Made by a program: the position numbers and the translations under genes. 64,000 nt of DNA from Eurosta solidaginis (lineage: Eukaryota > Arthropoda > Insecta > Diptera > Tephritidae), in assembly GCF_040869045.1 (NCBI RefSeq), contig NC_090324.1, positions 56,635,346 through 56,699,345 on the forward strand, in the 5' to 3' direction. Of the stretch, positions 11,290 to 23,540 are shown piece after piece (position 1 is the first letter of the stretch; the number at the start of each line of letters is the position of its first letter). The notes beneath the pieces are model-generated. The model was not told the origin of the DNA, ran no database searches, and saw nothing but the letters and a program-made list of their open reading frames with translations.

Positions 11290-11935
11290 GTTTCTCAGGG
11301 GGCCCGCGATTTAGAGGTACTAAGACATTTTTTTTAAATTCAGGAGCAACGAATATGGAAAATAATTGTTTGCCTGAGCCTGAGGAGACAATAAAAACAT
11401 CAAACGAAAATGTTTTTCTCAGGGGGCCGGCGATTTAAAGGTACTAAGAAATTTTTTTTAATTCCGGAGAGTCTTTAGTTGTTCCATGTGCAAATTTTAA
11501 GCCGAATTTCAAAAGCAACGAATATTGATAATGATGTTTTGCCTGGGCCTGAGGAGACAATAAAACATCAAACAAAAATGTGTTTCTAAAGAGCCTGCGA
11601 TTTATAGGTACTAAGACATTTTTTTTAATTCAGGAGAGTCTTAAGTTTTTCCATGTGCAAATTTTAAGCCGAATTTTAAAAGCAACGAATTTCGATAATG
11701 ATTTCTTTCCTGGGCCTGAGGAGACAATAAAAACAACAAACAAAAATGTGTTTCTCAGGGGGCCTGCATTTATAAGTACTAAGACATTTTTTTTTAATTC
11801 AGGAGAGTCTTTAGTTGTTCCATGTACAAATTTTAAGCCGAATTTCAAAAGCAACGATTATTGAAAATGATTTTTTGCCTGGTCCTGAGAAGACAATAAA
11901 AATATCAAACAAAAATGTATGTTTACATGAATCCG
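11290..11935. repeat. Subterminal tandem array, about 4 units of roughly 170 bp
   Basis: Each unit runs: TCTCAGGGGGCC, a GCGATTTA-type block, GGTACTAAGACATTTTTTT, ATTCAGGAGAGTC, TTCCATGTGCAAATTTTAAG, CGAATTTCAAAAGCAACGA and CCTGGGCCTGAGGAGACAATA. Units start near 11296, 11413, 11583 and 11755; the first is shortened. They lie just inside the left end of the hAT relic, where transposase-binding repeats are often found. They create several long but meaningless frames on both strands. Confidence 0.75.
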
Positions 11936-12053
11936 AAATCGTAAATTTTTCGTGGTAACACTGATGAAGTTTCATCTTCAAAAAGTCTTCCAACAATACC
12001 ACTAACTCTGTATCAAAAATCCAGATTATTTAAACGACTTCGATATCGGTACC

Positions 12054-13610
12054 GTGAATAATGAGTTTTTGCGATCTGAAAAAGTCAACGGAATAATTCG
12101 TCGAGGTCACCAAAAGTGTCCTCTTATTTTTCCACGTGATTTTCATGACGAGGCATTTCCTACCTCGTTAAACAGAGTCTTGCCAAATGGAGAGAAAGTG
12201 GAGCGTGACTTGTTAGTGTGGAGTGCCAGTAGCAATGCTTTTTATTGCCTACCATGTCAATTATTAAGCACCAGAACTTTAAATTGAATTGGTGAACGAA
12301 ACGATGGACATTTTTTGGGCATCTAAAATCTCATAAGCCAATATGATCCGATACTTGGAGATCATTTGGAGAAAGTTAGGATTTCACAACAGCACCACAA
12401 ACGTTTACAAGTTCACTATCTTTCCGTAGAAATTCAGAACGAGTTTATAGAAATTTGTGCAATGCACGTTAGGGAACTATATTAGATCAAGGCAAGAAAA
12501 CCAAGTATGTTGCTATTGTCGTTGATGCTATGCCCGATGCTAGTCACGTTGTCTACATTCATTTTAAGCTAACTCCATTTCAATTCGAAAGCAACAAATT
12601 TTACAATTCAAGAACGGTTTTTGACTTTCGTGAATTGTAACCAAAAAACTGGTCAGAAAATCGCTGATCTAATTGGCCATACTTGATTGCAGATTTTCGT
12701 GCACAAGGGTACGATAACGGCGCCAATATGAAAGGAGCTTACAACGGAGCACTACGTCACATTCTCGACAAAAACTCGAATGCTGATTACTCGCCTTGTG
12801 CAACCCACAGTCTCAATTTATGTGGTGCTGATGCTGCAGAATGTTGTACGGCTGCAATTACTTTCTTCGGAGTTGTACAAAAATGTTTTACTATTTTCAG
12901 CAGCACTCCACACCGATGGGACATCCTCAAAAAAATTTACGGAGCTCTCTTCATAGTCTTTCAGCCAAAAGCCAAATTTGACTGCGCAAGCATACGGAGA
13001 TGTTACCGGCATTCTCAAGTACATCAACAAGTTCGAATGTATCTTGCTGTCCTCAATTTGGTTCAAAATACTGACTACCACTAATGAAAGAAACGTGGTC
13101 CTTCAAGTTAGAGGCGCCACCATAGTTGTTGAGGTCCGACATATAGATAGATTAGCTGATTTGAAGTTGGTCAGGAACCAATGGGAAACAATCTTAAACG
13201 AATGCAAAACAGTTGCTATTCATTTGAACATCTCGCCAAAATTTTCGGACATTCGAAAGAGAAAACCCGAAAGACGATCTGAAGATAATTTAAATGAGAT
13301 GATTGCGGATGATTCAGAATCTGATTTTAAAAACCATACATTCCTGGTAATCCTTGTTTCAATAATCACTGGCGTTACTGAACGATTTGCAGCTATGGGA
13401 TATTTGAGCTAGACGTTTTCCTTTTTGTGGCAATTTGAAGACATGGATGAGACTACGGTTCGGGCGAACGCAGCAAAATTTGTCGAAAAATACAAGTCGG
13501 ACTTTTCTAAAAGCTTAGAATGCGAAATAATTCACTTGAAAGACATTTACGAAGCAAATTTTGATAAAGGTCTGTCACCATTGGAAAAAGCAACTAAAGC
13601 CACTCTTTGA
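12054..13610 (+). pseudogene. ZMYM1/hAT-type transposase (broken)
   Basis: A TTF-type N-terminal block (GHQKCPLIFPRDF, then FYCLPCQLL) is followed by VAIVVDAMPDASHVVYIHF (about 12500-12560), which holds the first acidic residue of the RNase H fold in this family, and QGYDNGANMKGAYNG (12708 on) with PCATHSLNLCGADAA, which matches the DUF4371 core. C-terminal blocks lie at 13078-13412 and 13425-13610. Frameshifts or stops fall near 12290, 12640, 13080 and 13412. It resembles proteins annotated as zinc finger MYM-type protein 1-like, many of which are hAT copies. Confidence 0.75.
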
Positions 13611-13980
13611 TATCCGAACTTTCTATACTGAATAATTAAAATTTATAATCATCATTAAATTTATCAGAAATGTATTAAAATGTTACCAAATAAATAGAAA
13701 AGATTATTTGAAACAATATGTGGCTGTTAAAAGAGAATTTTATTTCTGCGTTACAATAAAATAATATTAATAGTAAATATTCTGTGTTAATTTTATTGTC
13801 AGCTCTTAGTCCAAAAATTATTTAGTTGATGTGGCGAAATTTTTTTTTGCTGTAATCCATCAATAATGACTCATGAATGAGACGTCATTAATTCAAGTTA
13901 ATCAAATATATTAATGGTTTTTTTATAGGGGGCCCGGGCATTGTTTAGTCCCGGACCCGGATTTTCTCTCTACGGCCCTG

Positions 13981-14080
13981 CCTATACGAACCTATTTGGT
14001 GATGATTAAAGTGGAAATACGTTTCCATAGCGAACATACACACAGAATTTGATTTATATATATATATAGATAGATATTGT
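13981..14080 (-). mobile_element. Helitron 5' end fragment
   Basis: The minus-strand text contains TATATAAATCAAATTCTGTG and then blocks shared with the Helitron 5' region at 10740-10840 (ATCATCACCAAAT, GTTTCCACTTTAATC or its variant). Only about 90 bp remain, cut at 13980 by the end of the hAT relic. It abuts HINE-B core units on the right. Confidence 0.55.
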
Positions 14081-14281
14081 TGTCTGAAAAAATCTTAGAG
14101 ATGGGTGGTATATATAGTATTCATATGGTGGTATATATAGTATATATATATAATATATATTCGCAATTTCAGCTCCATTTTAACAGCAAGAAGCTTGAAA
14201 TTTCACCAAATGCTTACGTATATAGCATATATTGTTGTGTGAAAAACACATAGAGATCGGTGGTATATATAGTATATATAT
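14081..14281. repeat. HINE-B core units left of the non-LTR element
   Basis: More than one unit of the 150-bp core repeat (TTGTTGTCTGAAAAAATC, TTTTAACAGCAAGAAGCTTG, CACCAAATGCTTACGTATA). The text stops at 14281 within GGTGGTATATATAGTATATA and the same text reopens at 30815, on the other side of the whole nested block. Confidence 0.65.
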
Positions 14282-15080
14282 TACAGTCGTGTTTTTTATC
14301 GCTCTGCGTTCCTGTATATTTCCTAGCTATAGTTGTGAACACTCTTAACTCTAGCTTTATCTGCTTAGAGACAGTGACTCTATTCATGAAATCTCATTTC
14401 TAAACTGCTAATTCCTATAAAAGTTAAAAATATATACATATAAAATAAAAATATATGCATAATTAAATATGCCATGTGTTTGTGGTCAGAAAGTTGACCG
14501 TGGTCAACCGAAGGTGGGATGTGCAAAATGTAAAGACTTTTTCAGCTCAAATGTGTGAATTAGACCCCTGCATGAATGCAAAAAAATATGCCTATGAATA
14601 CATTCACACAAATTTTGTACAAGCACTCATTCAATTCACTGGCATGAGAACTTATGTGTATGCGTACAAAAGGCTGTGAGTAGCAAAATATACAAGTACT
14701 TGCACGGTCTCGTCTCATGCAGCAGAACTACAACCAATGGCGTCAACGCGTGTGTGTAGTACAACTTGTATATTCACTAGTACAACTTGTATATTCACTT
14801 GTACAACTTGTATATTCAGTATATTCTTGTATGTTCAGTAGTACTACATGTATCGCAGGTGTACATGTGTATACAACTACAGTTTGGTGAATTTTAATGA
14901 ATTATAAAAATGTACACTAGTTGCCGTGTAAAACCCAATTATTATAACAAAATAAAGTGCATAAATGTGCCATTTTAGGATTTTATTAATTTTTCATATT
15001 AATGCGTTTTCTTATGTTAGATATTAATATCTCCATAACTAAGTAGATTTAACTTATACTATTTAAGCAAGCATGTTTTT

Positions 15081-16934
15081 TTATATATGTTCTAAATATT
15101 TTTTCATATTGATATGTAAAAAACATAATTTTTTCAACACATGTCGGGTTAACCCTAGGGAACTACGCTTATCTGAAAGTAATTGCTTGGCTCTTGAAAA
15201 TACTCTTTCTGAGGGGGCACTACTAGCAGGAGTAGCAAATATTTTTCTGCTTAGCTGGAATAATAGAGGATATTTAGTTTTATTAAACTCCCACCACTTT
15301 AGAACGTCAAAATCGTTGTGCATGACCTCAGAAATATTTTCATATAGCATCAATTCTTGTTGTTCTCGGTCAATACTACTAGGAATGTTTTGAGGCTGGA
15401 GAAATCCGGAAAATAGGCATTCTTTTTCGTTTGAAAGAGAATTCTACTGACAGTTTTCATTGTTTACTGTCTTCATTTATTAGCATTTCAAGCAAAGCTT
15501 TACAATGTTCTTTGACTTCATTTTTCTCAACAGCAGTAAACTGGGAGAGTTTGTTAGTCGGTGGGGACAGAAATAGAGCTATTTTGTGAATCATTGTTAA
15601 ATTTCTAAGTACAGTGTCCTTAAGCAATGTGCGCAGCGGTAACTTCAAATCTTGTATGCATTCTGAATCATCGTTGGTTGATTCACAATGCATCATTAAG
15701 TAGTAAACATGTAATATTACTAAATGTAAGGTTGGATAGCTATCGCCTTCCAACTCTTTTGATGTTTCCTCAAATTTAGCCAACACTTTAAGAGTATCTG
15801 TTAAGGCATTTAAGTTTATTCCACTAATACAGCTCAGTTGACGATTTTCCTCCAAAATATTTCCAACGTCAACCCAGTTATTTTTGAGAGACTGTAGCAT
15901 GTAGTAAACTGTGTTCCATCTTGTCGGAGAAATGCTTTTAAGGTTTGTTGTTAATTGTGCATTGGCTCCAGATTTCTTGAAATACCTGACGGACATGTGA
16001 ACATTTTTCTTTCATTTCGCTAATATCGCTGACTCGTTAAGAGATGTTTCCACAATGTTGTGCAATAAATGGGTAATACAAAATATGTGGTTGTGATGTT
16101 TGAAAGCGGCTTTCATGTTAGTTCCTCTATACGTAACAATAATGGCTTTATCCAAGGAGCAATCAAATTCGTCCAGAGCTTCCGTTACTTTTTGCAGAAT
16201 TCTTTGGTCTATTGTGAAAAAGTTCGTGAAAAAACAATCAGGGTATTCCGCAGGGTATTGAAATAGGCAATAGGTACAGGGCTTGGAGTCCATGGACTTA
16301 AAAGCAAGCAATTTTGTGACTAATTTTGTATTTATGATAAAGTGCAGCTTTAGTGATAAGTAGGAATGCTTGAAACAGTGTCTGCCCATATATCTGAAGT
16401 GAGTCCAAAAAATCCACCACTTAGTTACTTGTATTCTGTTCTCTTTTCATTGTAGGCAATTTTGCAGAGCTTGTCTATGTTTCTGGATACAGTGATAGGG
16501 TGTGGTAGCAATTTTTTAAACGTCTACATTTGGACATACTTGGCTCCTATTGACAATATTAGCTCTGTGTATTCCTTCAGGCCTTCATCCTCGACAATTT
16601 GAAACGATTGGCAATTTTTTACAACCCATCCACTAACAGATCGGATAACGTCCTTTCTTGTTTCGTCATCAACATCTATTCGGGGCCTATTGTCAACTCG
16701 ATCTGTAAAAGTTTTGTAACACTTGTGTTTGACTAAATTCGATGTGATCTTTGTAAAGGTTAAAACGCTACTGCAGTCTTTCCAAGCTACTACTTTGCCC
16801 AAAAACCTGCCGCTAATATCTGCTTTGCCGAAAATATTCCAAACTTTGCTCTTTCGGGCAGTTAAAATGATTTTATCGTCTCCCTTAACTATTTTTTCTT
16901 TTATTTCGGCAAATTGGCGATTTTTTACGGACAT
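15081..16934 (-). pseudogene. hAT transposase (Hermes/hobo-like), broken
   Basis: Family role: DDE-type cut-and-paste transposase. From the N-terminus: a BED-type zinc-finger block (FTKITSNLVKHKCYKTF, 16524-16934), a central part (16012-16389) with ITHLLHNIVE, a helical insertion-domain part (15457-15996, SPTRWNTVYYMLQSL) and the hATC dimerisation block (15081-15353, WWEFNKTKYPLL and SAPSERVFSRA). In the central part the catalytic TDRG motif reads TYRG, so the Asp is lost. Breaks fall at 16390-16523, 16000 and 15354-15456. It is clearly inactive. Confidence 0.85.
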
Positions 16935-17351
16935 CGGTGAATTGGCGAATGTTAATTGGTCATGATATATGTATATATTTGTGCACTAAATATTAAAAGG
17001 CTTCAGAAAAAGTATTGTGTTTCGTTGTTGATACTTCAATGTAGTTATCCATTGGTATGATCTTTCTTCAATTAATTTCTCTATTTATATAGTTCTATTC
17101 CGCGCTTTATTTCAAAGCGTATGTACATGTATTCTATATATACTGAAGTGCGTTTAATTATATAAATAGTTAAACAAATAGATGACATTTTTCTACAATG
17201 CAATATGAATATATATATATATATAGATATATATATATATAAATATATCCTAATACTATGTTCAAACAGAAAAATAAGTTGAGGAAATTTCGATTTGAAT
17301 TGAGTGCTGTTCATACAACTCGATTTAGCTTACACAATAGTAATTTGATAG

Positions 17352-17585
17352 CTGGTTGGCTCATCTCTACAGCAAGAACATACCTTTGTTCAGACTGTCA
17401 AAATGAACACCCACATTATTAGGCGAATGAAATGGAATGAAAACATAAAACTTTGAAATTTTTGTGTGTTGTAAGAAAATGTGTTCAATGTTTTGGTTTC
17501 ATTTTGAGTTTGCCATCTTCTTTTGACAATCCCTACTCCAGTGAAATGAAAGACATAAAATCAGCTGATGAGATGAGCCAACCAC
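17352..17585. mobile_element. Short MITE-like element inside the hAT transposon
   Basis: About 230 bp bounded by inverted TGGTTGGCTCATCTC (17353) and GAGATGAGCCAACCA (ends 17584). ATAG flanks both sides (17348-17351, 17586-17589) if one further base is counted to each end. The interior has no frame. The matching ends are firm; the duplication is short and only suggestive. The superfamily is not assigned. Confidence 0.6.
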
Positions 17586-17665
17586 ATAGTTCAGCCATGC
17601 GTAACTGACGTTAAAATATACTCAATAAACACACTTTACAATGTTGCATTTGCAGTTTGAAACAA

Positions 17666-17746
17666 TTTATTACGCAATTTTTTTTTAAATTGGCAATTTA
17701 TTATTACAATTTATTATATGACAAATTGCGTAATAAATTGCCCAAA
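17666..17746. other. AT-rich palindrome
   Basis: CAATTTATTACGCAATTT (17666-17683) is mirrored by AAATTGCGTAATAAATTG (17729-17746) across a 45-bp AT-rich spacer that holds further short inverted pieces. It could extrude as a hairpin. It may be the core of another small insertion, but no duplication is visible. Confidence 0.6.
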
Positions 17747-20029
17747 TAGTATAAATTGCCAATTTGGTGTGTGTTTGAACCTAGTATAACCCATTTGTAA
17801 GGCCATAATCGATAGCCTTCAGGCAAGCAAGTGTCTATCACCATACAAGTGTATGTATGGTGATTAGCGATGCACGACATACATGTTCCAGGATCGTTAG
17901 TTATGGGAAATCCCCACATAAATTGAGAATGCCTACCATTGTTTTGTATAGCGGATTTTCATTGTCTAATGAAAATAGTTTTATGTATGTATGCGTGTAT
18001 ATTCATTTTAGGGAAATAACGTTTTACCAAATAATCAATTACTTTCAGCCTAGGATAATTCTATTCATACATCATAAAAGTTGATGGTGATTAGGGATAA
18101 CGGAGCAATATATATTTTAAAGTTTTGTTAATTTTTTAAATTTTTGTATGAAAGGCGGGAAACTTTGCAAATTTCTCCAGCATGTATGATATGTAAACGT
18201 TTATTAGCTCTTAAGAAAATATATTTAGTATTTTTATTTATTATTAAAAAATTTTGCATTCGCCACTTAAAAATACCCATATTTTTTGTTACGTTTTTCA
18301 TAGTTTCAACGCAAACATTTAACTTTTCATAAATGCACACATCATTTTAGAACGAAAACAAGTAAATAGGTACTTAGTACTCATAGTATATTCATTGGTA
18401 CAACTTGTACAACGTTTATCTCATTGTGCTTCTCGATGAGACATGTGTATGTATGAATTTCTTTGGTAATGATATGAATGCGCGCATATACAACTCAGAC
18501 AAAATGCGGGTACATACAACTTCTCTTTGCATACCATCACTCATACAATACAAACTCATTGGCGTGAAGTACAATGGATACTGAGACAGTATCAGTATGT
18601 CTCATTGTACATTCACGTGTGAATGCATTCATGCAGGACTCTAGTGTGAATATTTCACAAGCCGATCTCGAGTTTCTTCTCTGGTCAAATAAACATTTTT
18701 TTGTAAAGCGTGTTCGGTGGAGCGCCGTGGTTCTATATGTAAAACTCCGCTGGCAACCACCCTCTCTAGTGCTGCAATCAGTGAAATACAATGCGATGAG
18801 AACAATAGTAACCAACAACTATTTCTGCATGATATCGCTAATGAAATTGATGCTCTACGCTCTGAAAATACTAACATTCTTTCTCTGGTGACTGCTCTGA
18901 AAGATAATAATTCACGAATGTCTGACACCCTTTTTGCCGAAATTCGTTCTCTCCATTCGGCGATTGATGAAAAAAAATTTGAGATTTCTTCGTTCTCATC
19001 GGAGTTGCAAATCTTAATTGCGTTGTTGCTGCTTATGCAACTTATCTAATCATCTCGTTCTGCTGCTTTGCATAAGGCTATTCAAACAGAATTTACCGAA
19101 ATAACAAAGCAGTCAACTTCGCAAAGCATAGTCAATGACTCTGGATCAGCTGCAAAAACAAAGCAGTCTATGTCTTCAAAAGCAAAAGCTAACAATGACT
19201 CCAATCATAAACAAAAAAACATACAGTGCAAAGGCCACTGTAAAACTTCAACTACAACAATTAAAGAGCCTACTTTTGTTGGTTCTCCTTTGCCTCATTC
19301 TGTAAGCAATAACAAAAGCACGATTGCATCTACTAAACAGCCTATTACGGCTGATTTGCCATTGCCTGATAGAAGTAAAAATCACTCAATTCAAGCGTCG
19401 CCGTCGACTGCGAGTACTGCTTCTGCTATATCTGATTGTTCGGGCTCAGCAAATAATGAAATTCATGCTGATGATGCCATTACACTCACAACAACATCGC
19501 TGTCATACGCGCCTACGGTGGCGTCGACATCTGTAATCACCGATAATGCTCTCTCACTAGATTCTTCATCTACTGCTAATGGTTGTGCTAAAGCGAATAC
19601 AAATGCTTGCTTGCCTTCGACTGCTGAGGCTGCGCCGTCCGTAACTACGTACTTTGCTACTGTGGTTAGTGAGGCAAATATTTGATAATGGGCGACTGTG
19701 CCGAAAAAGAGGCCCATGAAACATAATAATAATATAAGAGGTACAAATGCTTCCACAGAACTCGCCGTTGCTGCTGTCCTTAAATGGCTACACCTGGCTT
19801 CATTTTCGTCCTCAGTATCTGAAGCGGACATCAAAGATTATGTGTCTGGACAGATTAGCTTAGATATAGCTTCCATTTGGTATTTTAGATTATTGAAAAA
19901 AGACATCTCAATTTCTACTCGGCATAGAATTAACTTTAAACTGGGCGTGCCGGAGTCTGAATATGCCTTTTCAGTTTTTTCGAACGGCTCAGAAAAAACC
20001 ACAACAGAAGTAGTAAGGTGCAATAATGA

Positions 20030-22879
20030 TTGTGGACTAAAAATATATTTCCACAATGTTTCCGGTATGTGGACCAAGTCTGATATCGTGCATAACTTCA
20101 GTTCACTAATGGATTACGATATCTTTGTTATCTTTGAGACGTGGGTTAATGAAAACTTTTCGTGACAGTGAGTTCTTTGACTTAAATATTTCCAATGTTT
20201 TTCGGAAAGATCGAGATGCTGGTAAAACTGGTCGCCTTCGTGGCGGAGGTGTACTAATCGCAGTCAAAAGGCAATTGTGTGCGTTTTTAGTTCCACTAAA
20301 CAATGGTGATTATCTGCTTGATCAAATTTGCATATGTGTTAAAATTCTTACTTCGCAACGATCTTTACATTTACTGGCATCGTATGTACCACCTGGCAGC
20401 TCATTTGAGCTATACAAAGGTCATGCTGATAATATTATTTCTTTGGTTCTCAACGATCTACACGATAGCCATCTCTGAGTGCTTGGTGACTTTAACCTGT
20501 TTAACGTTCAATGGTCAGCTAGTGCTTCGAATTGTGGGCTCACACCGAATAATCTTGCTTCAAATCAGGAACTGTATTTCATTGATAATGTTCTTTGTCT
20601 TAACTTAAGTCAAATTAATACGTATTTTAATTCCCAAAATCGGCTATTGGATCTATTATTTGTTAGTGACAATATTTATTGTGAAGTCTGCGAGTGCACG
20701 GATCAAATAACTCCTAAGAACAGGCATCATTTACCCGTGCATATTGAATTCAAATTCTACAATTTCTCCCCGGTACCTTTGGATAGTAAAATAACTTTTA
20801 ATTATTCTCGGTGCGACTTTCCGAATTATAATGATTTTCTACTTGATATAAATTGGGAGCAGTTACTTGGGGGTCTTGATACCTCAGATAGCTTTTCTAG
20901 TTTCAAATCTTGCGTGCTCAAGCACTGTTTGGATTGGATTCCAGTTAAAAAACAGAGTTCTTACATATTGCTATGGTATTCTAAGGGTTTACTAAAATTG
21001 CGGAATCTAAAAAATAAATGTTCTAAAAAATTTACCTCACAAAGAACCTATTTTCTTCATTAAATATAAGCAATATGTAAAAGAGAAGCTCGGCCTTAGA
21101 TCTCTTCGGAGGTTATCGCGCCTTACATTTATTTTTTTATTTTTTATATGTAAAATATTTCAATAACTTGAACAAATCCCTGTACGCCAACTTCATCCAT
21201 AATATTGAGTCCAATATTAAGTCTAATCACAAAACTTTTTGGAATTATATAAAGTCGAAAAGAGGTTGCTCAAGTATTCCCACTGGCGTTTACCTTGATG
21301 GCACCACAGCGCAAACTCCAAGCGACTCAGCGAACTTATTTGCTGAGTTCTTTAAATCCAAATTTTCACCGGATGATTGTAATCAGTACCCTGATTTTTT
21401 GATCAGCCCAAACTTTGCTCTAAACTTAGGGTCCCTTTTATTATCATCTGAGGATATTAGTAAAGCGATTTCGGAGCTTAAGCCATCATCTCAGAGAGAT
21501 GTTGACGGATTTTCCCCGGTCTTGAAAAAAATTGCCCTTCCTTACTTTTTCCTTCGAGATTGATATTCAACAAGTTCCTATCGTCTGGTACTTTCATTGA
21601 TGATTGGAAGGTTTCTTCTGTTACGCCCTTTTTTAAAACTGGCAATAAAAATGATGTCCGTAACTACAGACCTATTTCCAAGCTGTCCACCATTTCCAAA
21701 ATTTTCGAGCATGCCGTCAGGGCAAAACTAAGTTTTGCAGTTAATTCCCTGACATCTTCGTACCAGCATGGCTTTGTCGCTGACAGATCTACAATTTCCA
21801 ACCTTGCGGTTTTTAGTGAATACTGCGTTGCGTAATTTTCTGGTGGTTTTCAGGTAGACTGTATCTATACAGATTTTTCTAGAGCTTTTAAGAGTTTTTC
21901 ATAGTGCCTTAATTAAAAAGTTGAGTTGTTTTGGATTCCATTTCTCTTTTCTCCTATGGATTAGATCTTATCTATCCAATCGACAGTGTGTGGTCACTTT
22001 TGATGGTGTATCCTCTAGTTCCTTTGTGGCAACCTCTGGTGTTCCTCAGGGAAGTATATTAGGACCACTATTTTTCATTTTATTTATTAAAGAAATTAGT
22101 AGTTGTTTTTCATTTTCTAAGTGTTTGTTGTATGCAGATGACTTAAAGATATTCTCAAAAATCAAGACACCTGATGATGTTCTAAAGTAGCAAAGTGATA
22201 TCAATAAATTATATCAATGGTGTCTGGACTCACGTTTGTCTCTTAATTCATCTAAATATTTCTATATGACCTACTCTCAACTTCCGTCTTGCGTACAAGG
22301 TATACTATTTGTGATTGCGAACTTCAGTGCGTAAGCGAGATTAAAGACCTTGGTGCCCTCTTTGATAGTAAGTTTTCTTTTAATAGTCATATTAATTATG
22401 TAACTTCTAAATCTTACTCCATGCTTGGTTTTGTTAGGCGTAATACCTCCAGATTTTCTGATCCTTATACAATCAAACTTTTATATACCTCGTTTATTAG
22501 GTCGCACATTGAATATGCTGTATTTATTTGGAGGCCTTGTACTCAGTTAGCCATAAATAGAATCGAGAGGATACAGAAAATTTTTCTAAAGTATGCTCTT
22601 CGTCCATTAAACTTTCCAGAACCCATGCCATCCTATTCTTCTCGGCTTATGCTCCTAGGGCTCAGGTCACTTGAGAGTCGGCGATCTATACTCTGTTTAA
22701 CTTTTGTATACAATGTGATTAAGGGGGTTATTGACTGTCCTGATCTGTTGGAAAGGATTCGCTTTAATGTTCCTCAACGGCTTCTTCGGAATTTCTTTCC
22801 TTCTATTGAGATAACTTCAGAACAAATTATGATAGTTATGCTCCTGTTAATCGCGCTACTTGTGAGTTCAATGTACTAA
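20030..22879 (+). pseudogene. Non-LTR ORF2: AP endonuclease and reverse transcriptase, broken
   Basis: Endonuclease blocks: LKIYFHNVSGMWTK (20036 on), DYDIFVIFETWVN, GGGVLIAV (near 20243) and LGDFNLFNVQW. RT blocks: NDVRNYRPISKLSTISKIFE (21651 on), GFVADRSTISNL, GVPQGSILGPLFFILFI (22038 on) and the catalytic YADD (about 22130-22141). A C-terminal region runs to 22879 (RSHIEYAVFIWRP, RIERIQKIFLKYA). There is no RNase H domain. The frame breaks at about 20165, 20476, 21063, 21560, 21835, 22190 and 22280. RT wording fits the jockey/CR1 group. Active-site residues survive but the gene is dead. Confidence 0.8.
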
Positions 22880-23041
22880 GTAAAAAAGTCTCTCTTGATT
22901 TTTCGCTTACAAGAGCCGATTTTTTGATAATTTTGAATTCCGCTTTTTAAGCTGTATATTTTTAATTACAATTAAACTGTATATAATACTTTCTTAGATA
23001 CTATAGTTTATAAGGATTTTTCTCCAATGACTTATTAATAA

Positions 23042-23540
23042 CACTGGACGACGGCCAAAATTTACCAGAGACGCCGTTATGAAATTCGTATGTAAAACCA
23101 CCCCCTGATTTCGAAAATCGAGTTCATATTTGATTCTATGGTACCGTTTTTGAGATATTTGCAATTTACCGTTATTCGAAAAAACCAAAAAGGTGGCTCG
23201 CTTTAATTGCGTATATCTCACGGGTAAAGCAATTGCAAAAAGGTTTACAGAATCGGAAATATAATGCATAATACATTATTTTTTTGCTCAACCAGATAGT
23301 TTTCGAGATATTAGCTTATTATTTCAGATTTTTGTTTTTTTTTTATGAAAAAATATGTAAAAAATTACTCTTTGCGAGGGCAGCATTCCAAAACCACAAC
23401 TTTTTTCTAGATATTTTTTCTTTCCGTAAAGCTCTGTCTAAGTAAAAAAAGATAAGCTACCATCGAAGAAAATCGATGCAAAACTACGTAAGTTATAAGC
23501 GATCAAATAAAAATACCCAGGTTGGGCAATTTCAACGTAT
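23042..23540. repeat. Left terminal inverted repeat of the CACTG element
   Basis: Begins CACTGGACGACGG and pairs with 30325-30791 reversed. Shared blocks include ACCCCCTGATTTCGAAAAT, GATATTTGCAATTTACCG, TTATTCGAAAAAACCAAAAA, a GTTTACAGA block and ACGTAAGTTATAAGCG. A stretch of about 20-30 bp near 23190-23215 is present only on this side. Confidence 0.9.

Larger units (their letters stand above)
11279..13980 (+). mobile_element. hAT-like DNA transposon relic with a ZMYM1-type protein
   Basis: Left end CAGGGCCCTGGGTTTCTC; right end, reversed, CAGGGCCGTAGAGAG. CAGGG termini are common in hAT elements. Between them are a subterminal tandem array, a broken ZMYM1/hAT-type protein on the plus strand and an AT-rich tail (13620-13920, no gene). 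The expected 8-bp duplication is absent: the left flank is GATTCCGC and the right flank is CCTATACG. So one end may be misplaced or the site has been rearranged. Confidence 0.6.
14561..18643 (-). mobile_element. hAT DNA transposon inserted in ORF1
   Basis: The 4083-bp element has inverted ends TAGACCCCTGCATGAATGC (left) and TAGAGTCCTGCATGAATGC (right, reversed), and a perfect 8-bp target duplication GTGTGAAT at 14553-14560 and 18644-18651. The transposase is on the minus strand. A subterminal 20-24-bp repeat containing ACAACTTGTATATTCA occurs three times at 14756-14820, with related text near 18385-18410 at the other end. 16970-17350 and 17750-18380 are AT-rich and hold no gene I can support. 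Ends, duplication and protein all agree on hAT. Confidence 0.92.
14469..20165 (+). pseudogene. Non-LTR ORF1 (zinc-finger, coiled-coil, Ser/Thr-rich), broken
   Basis: Family role: RNA-binding partner of the reverse transcriptase. It opens with MPCVCGQKVDRGQ and GCAKCKDFF, a PHD-like Cys pattern. A one-base loss in a T run (near 14541) shifts the frame, then the hAT element interrupts at 14553. After it, NISQADLEFLLW continues the module. From 18717 a heptad-like stretch (NEIDALRSENTNILSLVTAL) suggests a coiled coil, followed by a long Ser/Thr/Ala/Lys-rich linker (19068-19680) and a C-terminal block WLHLASFSSSVSEADIKDYV. In-frame stops are at 19047, 19683 and 19686. From about 20030 the same frame runs into the endonuclease, so the ORF1/ORF2 border is not clear. 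Confidence 0.65.

Noticed and set aside
11136..12002. Frames of 60-100 residues on both strands
   Set aside because: They are translations of the 170-bp tandem array: the same peptide recurs once per unit.
11271..13988. 8-bp target duplication of the ZMYM1-type hAT
   Set aside because: The bases next to the proposed ends (GATTCCGC and CCTATACG) do not match, so no duplication is claimed.
17081..17314. 77-residue minus-strand frame
   Set aside because: It is encoded by an AT dinucleotide run (17208-17242) and flanking low-complexity DNA within the hAT element.
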